Below are positions 1 to 6,462 of a stretch of DNA of 9,289 bases, piece by piece. Origin of the DNA: CAZBUH01 sp964495095 (lineage in GTDB: Bacteria; Bacillota; Clostridia; Oscillospirales; Oscillospiraceae). Numbering within the stretch: position 1 is the stretch's first letter; every line of letters starts with the position of its first letter. Location of the stretch: contig CAZBUH010000084.1 in assembly GCA_964495095.1 (NCBI GenBank), forward strand, positions 1 through 9,289. The letters are read 5' to 3'. A program made the position numbers and the translations under genes. The notes below the pieces were generated by a model, which ran no database searches, was not told where the DNA came from, and saw only the letters and a program-made list of their open reading frames with translations.

Positions 1-198
1 ATGGGTAAACGGCTGAACATTCCGAAAGTCCACCCGCACAAGTTCCGCCGGACGCCGGCAACAATGGCGATTGACAAAGGGATGCCCATAGAACAGCTTC
101 AGCGGCTGTTAGGACATCAGCGAATAGATACGACATTGCAGTACGCAATGGTCAAACAGAGCAATGTAAAGGAGGCTCATAAGAAATATATAGGGTAG
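1..198 (+). CDS. Tyrosine recombinase/integrase, C-terminal fragment (5' end outside window)
   Basis: This is the last 65 residues of a tyrosine-type site-specific recombinase (XerC/XerD/phage integrase superfamily), which breaks and rejoins DNA through a covalent phosphotyrosine. Visible catalytic pieces are the HxxR box HKFR (residues 13-16 of the visible part), the LLGH box (His39) and the nucleophile Tyr48 in TLQYA. The first catalytic Arg and the Lys would lie upstream, so the ATG at base 1 is almost certainly an internal Met and the gene continues off the left edge. The second residue after HKFR is Thr in RRT, where many relatives have RHT. The wording around the HxxR and LGH boxes resembles recombinases that sit beside hsdS genes in Firmicutes type I restriction loci, from memory rather than a search. 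That fits the HsdS-like remnant immediately downstream. The visible part looks intact; whether the whole gene is intact cannot be seen. Confidence 0.9.
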   Translation: MGKRLNIPKVHPHKFRRTPATMAIDKGMPIEQLQRLLGHQRIDTTLQYAMVKQSNVKEAHKKYIG

Positions 199-201
199 GA
201 T

Positions 202-411
202 GGTGATTGTATGGAATTTCAGAATGGAACATTGGCTTCTGTTTCAGTGGATGAGCGTGGATCTTACGGGATCGGAGATCAGCAGTCGAACGGTCGGATG
301 ATTTGTATATGCAGGCTTCCTCATTAAGTTCAGCATTGATCCTGAAGGGGTTAATCCAAAATTTGTAAAACATTATTGTCTGTCTGATGCATATAAAGGA
401 TGGATTCACTC
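202..411 (+). pseudogene. Type I restriction specificity subunit (HsdS)-like remnant, frame-disrupted
   Basis: Immediately after the recombinase stop, two reading frames carry pieces that look like one broken gene. Frame one starts with ATG at 211, reads through GSYGIGDQQSNGR and stops at 322-324 after 37 codons. The next frame is open from 302 and reads YAGFLIKFSIDPEG, then VNPKFVKHYCLSDAYKGWI. This is the pattern of the end of an HsdS target-recognition domain, where YAG[FY]LI+F...VNP+FV.YY.. SD.Y..WI is typical. It fades out where the oppositely oriented S41 gene begins at 414. HsdS chooses the DNA sequence recognised by a type I restriction-modification enzyme; this piece is far too short (families run about 400 aa) and is shifted, so it should be non-functional. 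The frameshift or deletion lies roughly between 285 and 317. The assignment rests on motif memory, and a chance resemblance is possible. Confidence 0.5.
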
Positions 412-413
412 TT

Positions 414-1649
414 TTAATATTTTTGGATATGTCTTGTTACAAGAGGAATTATATCGTTGCTGTCAATCCAGATATTCGGTTCAAAGCCTATTGTTTCCTC
501 TATGGAATTATCAAACACCTTTTGCGGACACCAAAATGTGATTTTTGAGTTTGGAAGATAATATATACACAAATCACCAAATTTGCCGATTCCCAAAGAA
601 TTGCAGCCATAAAAGACTACGTTTTTCATTGCGGCCGCCATAACGATTGCGCTCTCCCCGGAGGAGGCGACGCCGTCATTGATGATCACATGGAGTGTCC
701 CCGTGAATAAGCTGCTGCCTGTTGCTTTGACGTCGGAATCGCTTTTCAGACAATATGGCACTTCTCTGATTTCTCCGTGTTCCTTTGCGTAAACAAGGGT
801 GGATTGCAATTCAAGCACCTTCCCCATATCCGCACAACCGCCATTCAGTCCGATTAAGAACTGTTTTGGAAATTCAGAATTTCCGCCGAGATTATTAGAA
901 AGATCCCAGACCACGTGCCGATAATCTCGGCATTTTTCGCCAATCTCATAGCATTTTCTGATATCCGCTTCTGCGTCTCCTACAAATGTAGAACAGGTGA
1001 TATATGCGATGTCCCCGTCATAATTTTCCTGTATCAAAGAGTCCTCAACCGGAGCTTTGCTTTTGATTCTATGAACGGGAACCGTCCTGCGTTCTGACCC
1101 TACCGTCAGATCTATTTCAGTTATCGTCTCTTTACTGCGCACGCCTACCAAAAATGCAGAATGCCTGCTTGGGGAGACAGTTGGAAACAGACGAATGTCA
1201 TCGCCTGGCAAAACTGTTTTTCCCGATGCCGCATCGACATACCTTCCATCGATTTCCTCAAGCAGAAGATCTGACACATAGGTCTGCGTTTTTCGGTAGA
1301 ATCCCCTTCCGTAATCTTTTGTAGTTAAAGCTAAATGTCCGTCGCAGATAAAAGAAAGATGATCTGCGATTAGATCGATCAGATCGTTGACAGGCACATA
1401 GGTGGAGCAGCTATTTACAGCATCTTGCATAGCTGTAAAGGCATTGTCAAATTGAGATTTATCAAAGTAAGTATATCCGCTGTAAGCCTGCTCCATGACG
1501 AAGCGTACATAGGAAACATCTTCTGACGCTTCTACACAAGATACAGAATCAGGAACAGCTTTATACAAACTTTCACCTTGGTTAAACTTCTTTCGCAGAA
1601 GTTTCATGGGTTCTTCTGCGGAGTAAATCAAAAACTTATGATTATCCAT
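414..1649 (-). CDS. S41-family (C-terminal processing) peptidase-like protein
   Basis: This 411-aa protein has the S41 protease core. Visible are a DGHLAL segment (residues 103-108), a YDGDIAYI strand (210-217), the WDLSNNLGGNSE segment (248-259, matching the family's D.R.N.GG signature) and the nucleophile region INDGVASSGE. Aligning the latter with the SASASE motif of Tsp/CtpA makes Ser329 the likely nucleophile, followed by Glu332. A Lys at 356 in GIGKFG falls where the general-base Lys of the GKG motif sits, so the Ser-Lys dyad looks preserved. There is no signal peptide, no membrane segment and no obvious PDZ domain, so it should be cytoplasmic, unlike typical CtpA/CtpB. Start: ATG at 1649 preceded by AAAGGATGAG about 10 bases upstream. 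Base composition is more AT-rich than the mnmE operon beside it, and it faces a restriction-gene remnant, both pointing to recent acquisition. Its substrate is unknown. Confidence 0.82.
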   Translation of the reverse strand: MDNHKFLIYSAEEPMKLLRKKFNQGESLYKAVPDSVSCVEASEDVSYVRFVMEQAYSGYTYFDKSQFDNAFTAMQDAVNSCSTYVPVNDLIDLIADHLSFICDGHLALTTKDYGRGFYRKTQTYVSDLLLEEIDGRYVDAASGKTVLPGDDIRLFPTVSPSRHSAFLVGVRSKETITEIDLTVGSERRTVPVHRIKSKAPVEDSLIQENYDGDIAYITCSTFVGDAEADIRKCYEIGEKCRDYRHVVWDLSNNLGGNSEFPKQFLIGLNGGCADMGKVLELQSTLVYAKEHGEIREVPYCLKSDSDVKATGSSLFTGTLHVIINDGVASSGESAIVMAAAMKNVVFYGCNSLGIGKFGDLCIYYLPNSKITFWCPQKVFDNSIEETIGFEPNIWIDSNDIIPLVTRHIQKY

Positions 1650-1685
1650 ATGTAAAACTCATCCTTTGATAATAGCATGAAAATT

Positions 1686-1699
1686 CCCGATTTATCGGG
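1686..1699 (-). terminator. Possible weak terminator downstream of mnmE
   Basis: A perfect 14-base inverted repeat (CCCGATTTATCGGG on the plus strand) lies about 70 bases past the mnmE stop. It can form a 5-bp GC-rich stem with a 4-base loop. Reading in the minus direction it is followed by AATTTTC, a poor U-tract, so termination would be incomplete at best. If it fails, transcripts from the mnmE operon would run into the S41 gene, for which I found no convincing promoter of its own. Confidence 0.35.
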
Positions 1700-1769
1700 C
1701 GTCGGTATGCTGCCCGAAGATATTTCTGTGCCGCCGGTTTTATCCCATGTGCAGGGCGTTTCTGCGCCG

Positions 1770-3149
1770 CTACTTGCCGACACAGAAGCGCTCGAATATG
1801 CGGGCGGTGATATCCTCCCTGACGGTGCGGCCGGTTATCTCCCCAAGGGCCGACATGGCGGCCTCGATCTCGGTGAGCACGGCGTCGGGAGTGACGCCCT
1901 CCCGCATGGCTTCCAGAGCGGTATTTACCGAATCCAGCGCCCGCTGTACAGCCCCGGCCTGGCGGGCGTTTGTTATAAGCTCGCCCTGGCTTTCACCACC
2001 GGAGGGGTAAAGCTCTGCCACGGTTTTTTCCAGCTCCTCCAATCCGCTGCCCTCGGCGGCCGATACGACGCATATGCGTGAAAAACTGTTTTCCAGCTCC
2101 CGGGGGCTGATTTTAAGCTCCAAATCAGACTTGTTTATGACGGCAACGGCCTTCGGAGCAGCCTTGGCCGCCTGCACTGTCTCCATATCCTCCGCCGTAA
2201 GCCTGCTGCTGCCGTCGAATACCGCAAGCACAAGCTCTGACTCTGCGGCGGCGGCTTCAGCACGATCCACACCTATCCGCTCCACCGGGTCCTCTGTCTC
2301 CCGGAGGCCGGCTGTGTCTGAGAGCCGCAGCAGCACGCCGCCAAGCCGCACTTTTTCCTCTATGGTGTCCCTGGTGGTGCCGGGGATATCGGTTACTATG
2401 GCCCGGTCAAAGCCAAGCAGGGCGTTTAAAAGCGAGGATTTGCCCGCGTTGGGCCTGCCGATTATGGCGGCCTTGACGCCCTCCCGGAGTATCCTGCCAC
2501 GGTCGAAGCTCATAAGGAGCCGCTTCAGCGCCCGGGCGGATTCTTCAAGCTCCGTCTCGTAGCTTTTAAGGCTGAATTCATCGATGTCCTCATCCGGATA
2601 GTCCAGTACAGCGTGAAAATGCGACATTATGTCAACCATTTTATCGTATATCCCATCAATTTTCCGCCTTACCGCGCCGCCGAGCTGACCGGCGGCGTTT
2701 TTTGCCGCGTTTTCTGTCTCGGAGTCTATAAGGTCGATTACGGCTTCGGCCTGGGTCAGGTCCATTTTGCCGTTTAAGAAGGCGCGTTTTGTAAATTCTC
2801 CCGCCTCCGCCTGCCTGACCCCGTTTTCAAAAAGGGCACGGAGCCCCTGCTCCAGCACTATCTGCGAGCCGTGGCACTGAAGCTCCGCCGTGTCCTCGCC
2901 GGTGTAGCTGTGAGGCGCACGGCTCACGGTGCAGAGGCACATGTCTATAAGCTCGCCCCCGGGATTTCGGAGCTGCCCGTAATACAGCCTGCCGCTCTCC
3001 GCCTCCTCCATGGAGCCGCTTTTCGGAGTGAATACTCCGGATACCGCCTGTATTGCCCCCTGTCCGCTGAGCCTTATTATGCCTATGGCGCTTTTTCCGC
3101 GGCCTGTGGCTATGGCGGCTATGGCGTCGCCCATTGTAATTCCGCTCAT
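1770..3149 (-). CDS. mnmE: tRNA modification GTPase MnmE (TrmE)
   Basis: MnmE works in the cytoplasm with MnmG to place a carboxymethylaminomethyl group on U34 of tRNAs reading two-codon boxes, using GTP and methylene-THF. At 459 aa it has the normal family length. In order: N-terminal folate-binding domain (about 1-120, with the usual IAAIATGRGKSAIGIIRLSG opening), helical domain, then the inserted G domain. The G domain has the P-loop GRPNAGKSS (231-239), TTRD (258-261), DTAG (278-281) and NKSD (339-342). The C-terminal CVGK (456-459) keeps the catalytic Cys of the family's C[ILV]GK end. Start: ATG at 3149 overlaps the stop of the upstream regulator as ATGA, with AGAGGAG eight bases upstream, so the two are translationally coupled. 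The usual clostridial neighbours (rnpA, yidC, jag, mnmG) are absent here; downstream is an AT-rich accessory gene. Confidence 0.97.
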   Translation of the reverse strand: MSGITMGDAIAAIATGRGKSAIGIIRLSGQGAIQAVSGVFTPKSGSMEEAESGRLYYGQLRNPGGELIDMCLCTVSRAPHSYTGEDTAELQCHGSQIVLEQGLRALFENGVRQAEAGEFTKRAFLNGKMDLTQAEAVIDLIDSETENAAKNAAGQLGGAVRRKIDGIYDKMVDIMSHFHAVLDYPDEDIDEFSLKSYETELEESARALKRLLMSFDRGRILREGVKAAIIGRPNAGKSSLLNALLGFDRAIVTDIPGTTRDTIEEKVRLGGVLLRLSDTAGLRETEDPVERIGVDRAEAAAAESELVLAVFDGSSRLTAEDMETVQAAKAAPKAVAVINKSDLELKISPRELENSFSRICVVSAAEGSGLEELEKTVAELYPSGGESQGELITNARQAGAVQRALDSVNTALEAMREGVTPDAVLTEIEAAMSALGEITGRTVREDITARIFERFCVGK

Positions 3150-4249
3150 GGTTTTTCTCCTCTCACCGTACTGTTATATTTGAGATTGTGCAGGGAAAGA
3201 AAGAGCCTGAAAAGCAGCTCGCCGTCTCCCCAGTCTATATCCGCCTTTTCCTCCAAACGTGCCAGCCTGTAATCCATGGTGTTCCTGTGGATATGCAGCC
3301 GCCTGCTGGCCTCCGGCACATTTAGCCCGGAACCGAGATACGCCTCAAGCGTCTCGATAAAGCTGAATTTCCCCGTTTTGTCGAGCTCCGACAGCAGCCT
3401 TACGGTGGGGTGCAGATACGCCTCGCCGCCGTAGAGGGAGTCGGCCATAAGGTAAGGCTCTATCTCGTCGTAGAATACAACGCCGACGGTTTTCCCAACG
3501 CAGTCTCTCAGCCGGATGCTCCTCTCCGTAAGGAGGAAATGGGTTCTGGCGTTTTGGATTCCGCGAAACACCCGGCTTTCCGCGCCGGAAAGATTATGTT
3601 CCGATGCGAATTTTGCCAGCCTTGACCGCTTTTTTTCATACGCCGCCGCCGGTATAAGGGCGCTGTAAAAACCGTCCAGCACCGCGCTGGGGGCGCCGCA
3701 AATCGCGTCCAGGCCGTCCACCACGGAGGCTGTTTTGGCTATGTCGGGCTGCAAATGCCGGATATCCGCGGAGAAAACCACAAATTCCCCGTCGGCGGCT
3801 ATTCCCAGAAGCTCCGCCTCGACCTCCGCCTCACCGCCGGAAAAGAGCCGCCTTATAAAAAGCTCGGTGGAAAATTTGTGCCCCGGCATGGCGGCCTCCC
3901 GCCGACGCATCATGGCGTTTACGCCGCGGCAGAGTATCTCCAAAAGCTCCGGGTCCGGCCGGTCGTTCTCTATAAAGATGTAGGCCACCGGCTCCCCGTC
4001 CTGTATAAGCTCCGCCTCCGAGACGCCGCCCAGGACGTACAGACGGCAGGTGTCGCCGCCGCCGGTTGGAAAGCTGCGCTTAAACTCCCGCTCTCCGGTT
4101 TCCGGCGCGCCCCCGTCTCCGGCCACAAGGCGCATAAGGGAGCTGTAAAGTGACGTCTTGGCCCCAAATGCGGCGGCTGCGGCGTCCATCATGTCGCCCA
4201 CGGCGCCAAAGGCCACGGCCCGGTAAAGCTTTTCCCTGAGCTGCTCCAC
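3146..4249 (-). CDS. PucR/CdaR-type transcriptional regulator
   Basis: This 367-aa soluble protein ends in the helix-turn-helix typical of the PucR/CdaR family (about residues 298-357). The signature is LEAYLGSGLNVPEASRRLHIHRNTMDYRLARLEE, quoted here as LEAYL...NVPEASRRLHIHRNT...YRL.RLE. These proteins are usually activators that sense a metabolite through a variable N-terminal region. Residues 1-297 show no motif that I can name, so the ligand is unknown. Start: GTG at 4249, chosen because AAAGGCGG lies seven bases upstream and a near-consensus promoter sits at 4285-4313, leaving a short leader. It overlaps mnmE by four bases. It is divergent from the flavin oxidoreductase at 4447, with a palindrome in between; by the usual logic of divergent regulators it is the best candidate to control that gene and its own operon, an inference from position only. 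Confidence 0.85.
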   Translation of the reverse strand: MEQLREKLYRAVAFGAVGDMMDAAAAAFGAKTSLYSSLMRLVAGDGGAPETGEREFKRSFPTGGGDTCRLYVLGGVSEAELIQDGEPVAYIFIENDRPDPELLEILCRGVNAMMRRREAAMPGHKFSTELFIRRLFSGGEAEVEAELLGIAADGEFVVFSADIRHLQPDIAKTASVVDGLDAICGAPSAVLDGFYSALIPAAAYEKKRSRLAKFASEHNLSGAESRVFRGIQNARTHFLLTERSIRLRDCVGKTVGVVFYDEIEPYLMADSLYGGEAYLHPTVRLLSELDKTGKFSFIETLEAYLGSGLNVPEASRRLHIHRNTMDYRLARLEEKADIDWGDGELLFRLFLSLHNLKYNSTVRGEKP

Positions 4250-4284
4250 TTATTCGCCGCCTTTCATAATAATTTCACAATCCA

Positions 4285-4313
4285 ATTATAGTTTTTCTGC
4301 GGCGGCCCGTCAA
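4285..4313 (-). promoter_or_regulatory. Sigma-A promoter of the regulator-mnmE operon
   Basis: Reading the minus strand, TTGACG (4308-4313) and TATAAT (4285-4290) are separated by exactly 17 bases. The predicted start is near 4278, leaving about 28 untranslated bases before the GTG, with the AAAGGCGG ribosome site between. The -10 is a perfect match and the -35 matches five of six. Confidence 0.8.
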
Positions 4314-4339
4314 TATCAAAATATTGTACGGGTTTTAAG

Positions 4340-4356
4340 TTGTGAATTTGTCACAA
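4340..4356. promoter_or_regulatory. Perfect inverted repeat, probable operator in divergent control region
   Basis: TTGTGA-ATTTG-TCACAA is a perfect palindrome with 6-base arms and a 5-base spacer, centred on 4348. It lies about 70 bases upstream of the predicted start on the minus strand and about 74 bases upstream of the one on the plus strand, nearly midway between them. The arms resemble the half-sites of CRP/FNR-type regulators (TGTGA...TCACA, normally 6-base spacing) and of Rex (TTGTGAA-N4-TTCACAA, one base longer), so it is not an exact match to either. The divergent PucR-type regulator is another candidate. A further TTGTGAAA half-site on the minus strand occupies 4273-4280. Confidence 0.55.
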
Positions 4357-4386
4357 ATAATTGCGGCAGATTTGTTCTCCACGCCG

Positions 4387-4415
4387 TTGAACAGAGAGGC
4401 GGTATGCTGTATCTT
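4387..4415 (+). promoter_or_regulatory. Probable promoter of the flavin oxidoreductase gene
   Basis: TTGAAC (4387-4392) and TATCTT (4410-4415) are separated by 17 bases. Each hexamer matches consensus at four of six positions, as expected for a promoter that needs an activator. The predicted start is near 4422, and AGGAGGA at 4434-4440 provides a strong ribosome site six bases before the ATG at 4447. Confidence 0.5.
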
Positions 4416-4446
4416 TTAGTAAAAGCATAATGCAGGAGGACAGATT

Positions 4447-6387
4447 ATGTACGAGAATCTTTTAAAACCCATTAAAATAAACGGGCTTACCCTTAAAAAC
4501 CGTATGTTGGCCGCCCCCACCTCACTGGCGGAGCTTGGCCCCGGGGAGCACTACTCACCGGCGAATATCGCCTATTATAAATACAAGGCCGCCGGCGGGT
4601 GCAGCCTTGTGACGGTGGGGGACGTTATCGTGGACCTCTCCACCGGCCGCTCGCACCCTCAGCAGGTGGGGCTTGACGATCCGGGGGCGGTCCCGGCTCT
4701 CGTGGAGCTGGCGGAGGCCATCCACGCCGGAGGCGCTGCGGCCTCCATCGAGATAGACCACGGGGGAGCGCTGTGCTCGCCGGAATTTATCGGCGGCAGA
4801 AATGCCATAGGCCCCTCCGGTTACGTGGACGGCTGGGGCGACACGGTAGAGGAGATGACGGAGGAGCAGATACTTGATATCGCTGAAAAATTCGGTGAGG
4901 CCGCCGCCCGTGCCAAAAGCTGCGGTTTTGATATGGTAATGATACATGCGGGCCACGGCTGGCTTCTCCACCAGTTTATTTCCGGGATAACAAATCACCG
5001 CACCGACAAATGGGGCGGCTCCTTTGAAAACCGTATGCGCTTCCCGCTGCTTGTGGTTGAGAAGGTGAGGGCCGCCGTAGGCCCCAAATTCCCGATAGAT
5101 ATCCGCATAAGCGGCTCTGAGCGGCTGGAGGGGGGCTACGGCGTGGAGACCGGCGTGAAGATTGCCATGGCACTGGACGGGAAGGTTGACCTTATCCATG
5201 TGTCCGCCGGCACGCAGGAGGACGAATACTCCGCCGTACTGATGCACCCCGGCATCTTCCAGAAGCACGGCGAGAACTCCGGCCTGGCCGCCGAGATAAA
5301 AAAGCATGTAAAGACCCCGGTCTGCACCGTTGGCGCCTTTTCCGAGCCTGATAAAATGGAGGAATTTCTGGCTTCCGGCGGCGCCGACTGCATAGCCATG
5401 GGCCGGGCGCTTATTGCCGACCCGTTTATGCCGAGAAAGCTTATGGCGGGGCGGCCTCAGGACATTACCCCGTGCCTGCGCTGCGGCGAGTGCCAGAGCG
5501 GTATGATGAAAAACCATGTAATCCGCTGCACCGTAAACCCGGTCATCGGCCATGAGCAGGAATTTTTCGCCCCAATACCCGTAAACCGCAAAAAGAAGGT
5601 GCTTATCGCAGGCGGAGGCCCGGCGGGCATGGAGGCGGCAATCGAAGCCTGCGCCAAGGGCCATCAGGTTATCCTCTGCGAAAGGGAGGGGCATCTTGGG
5701 GGCGCTCTTAAATTTGCCGACGGCGCGGACTTTAAGCGCAATATGCTCCTCTACAGGGAGAGCCAGATTGCAAAGGTAAAGGCGCTGCCCATAGATTTGC
5801 GGCTGGGCGTGAAGGATATGGCTGCTTTGGCGGCCGAGGCAAAGCCCGACGTTATTATAGCCGCTGTGGGGGCCGACCCAATAATACTGCCGGTACCGGG
5901 GGCTGACGGCAAAAACGTGGTGACAGGCGCCGATATGACGCCGGATACGCCGGTAGGGGAGAATGTGGTGGTTATAGGCGGCGGACTTGTGGGCTCCGAA
6001 ATCGCACTACACCTGGCGAGAGAGGGCAAAAAGGTCGTTATCCTTGAAATGCGTGACGAGATCGCCGCAGACTGCTCCCGTATGCACAAAATAAACCTTG
6101 TCCACCAGCTCAACACCTGCGAAAATCTCCGGCAGGCCCCCGGCTATACCTGCACCGGCATAACCGAAAATTCCGTCACCGCCAGAGACGCCGGCGGCGC
6201 GGAGAAGGCGTTCCCCGCCGACACCGTGATAATGGCGGCGGGCCTGCGGCCCCGTTCCGGCCAGGTGGAGGCGCTGCGTCCTCTTGCACCGGAATTTTAC
6301 GTGATAGGCGACGCGAAGGCCGCCGGAAACGTCCGGCTCGCCACCCGTGAGGCCAGCGACGCCGTAACCGCAATGGGGCTGTTTTAA
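4447..6387 (+). CDS. NADH:flavin oxidoreductase, 2,4-dienoyl-CoA reductase/enoate reductase family
   Basis: This 646-aa protein has the whole architecture of the FadH/trimethylamine dehydrogenase/enoate reductase family, with normal length. An FMN-binding TIM barrel (about 1-335) contains HAGHGWLLHQF (167-177) and RTDKWGGSFENR (185-196). Four Cys follow for a 4Fe-4S cluster (343, 346, 349, 361; spacing 2-2-11, close to trimethylamine dehydrogenase). The C-terminal part carries two dinucleotide-binding motifs, IAGGGPAG (387-394, FAD) and VIGGGLVG (509-516, NAD(P)H), and ends with a GD segment (621-622) typical of FAD-binding proteins. It is expected to pass electrons from NAD(P)H through FAD and Fe-S to FMN to reduce an activated double bond. 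The substrate is not decidable; unsaturated acids, bile-acid intermediates and amines are all used in the family. Where E. coli FadH has catalytic Tyr166 (EGYL) this protein has Trp172. It is soluble and monocistronic, bounded by a terminator. Confidence 0.93.
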   Translation: MYENLLKPIKINGLTLKNRMLAAPTSLAELGPGEHYSPANIAYYKYKAAGGCSLVTVGDVIVDLSTGRSHPQQVGLDDPGAVPALVELAEAIHAGGAAASIEIDHGGALCSPEFIGGRNAIGPSGYVDGWGDTVEEMTEEQILDIAEKFGEAAARAKSCGFDMVMIHAGHGWLLHQFISGITNHRTDKWGGSFENRMRFPLLVVEKVRAAVGPKFPIDIRISGSERLEGGYGVETGVKIAMALDGKVDLIHVSAGTQEDEYSAVLMHPGIFQKHGENSGLAAEIKKHVKTPVCTVGAFSEPDKMEEFLASGGADCIAMGRALIADPFMPRKLMAGRPQDITPCLRCGECQSGMMKNHVIRCTVNPVIGHEQEFFAPIPVNRKKKVLIAGGGPAGMEAAIEACAKGHQVILCEREGHLGGALKFADGADFKRNMLLYRESQIAKVKALPIDLRLGVKDMAALAAEAKPDVIIAAVGADPIILPVPGADGKNVVTGADMTPDTPVGENVVVIGGGLVGSEIALHLAREGKKVVILEMRDEIAADCSRMHKINLVHQLNTCENLRQAPGYTCTGITENSVTARDAGGAEKAFPADTVIMAAGLRPRSGQVEALRPLAPEFYVIGDAKAAGNVRLATREASDAVTAMGLF

Positions 6388-6415
6388 ATAAGGTAAAGCG
6401 TTTTAATAAGCTTAA

Positions 6416-6446
6416 AGGGCGGCATAGCTTTTTGCTATGCCGCCCT
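6416..6446. terminator. Bidirectional rho-independent terminator between convergent genes
   Basis: A perfect 13-bp stem, AGGGCGGCATAGC paired with GCTATGCCGCCCT, closes a five-T loop (6429-6433). It lies 28 bases past the oxidoreductase stop and 16 bases past the stop of the convergent membrane-protein gene. On the plus side it is followed by GCTTTAATTT and on the minus side by TTTAAGCTTATTAAAA. The U-runs are broken, but the stem is strong enough to serve both transcripts. Confidence 0.85.
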
Positions 6447-6462
6447 GCTTTAATTTCGCGCT

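Noticed and set aside
152..409. 85-codon minus-strand open frame over the recombinase end and HsdS remnant
   Set aside because: No motif or ribosome site, and the plus strand of the same stretch carries family-like text.
1669..1678. Extended -10-like element (TG-C-TATTAT on minus strand) just upstream of the S41 gene
   Set aside because: Transcription would start at about 1662, inside the AAAGGATGAG ribosome site at 1659-1668, and there is no -35 box, so it is unlikely to be the working promoter.
4340..4356. Calling the palindrome a Rex or CRP site outright
   Set aside because: Spacing differs by one base from both known sites, so only the inverted repeat itself is claimed.
4555..5694. 379-codon open frame on the minus strand opposite the flavin oxidoreductase
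   Set aside because: It is a shadow of a GC-rich gene: no domain, low-complexity Ala/Gly/His/Arg-rich text, no fitting ribosome site, while the plus strand carries an unmistakable family protein.
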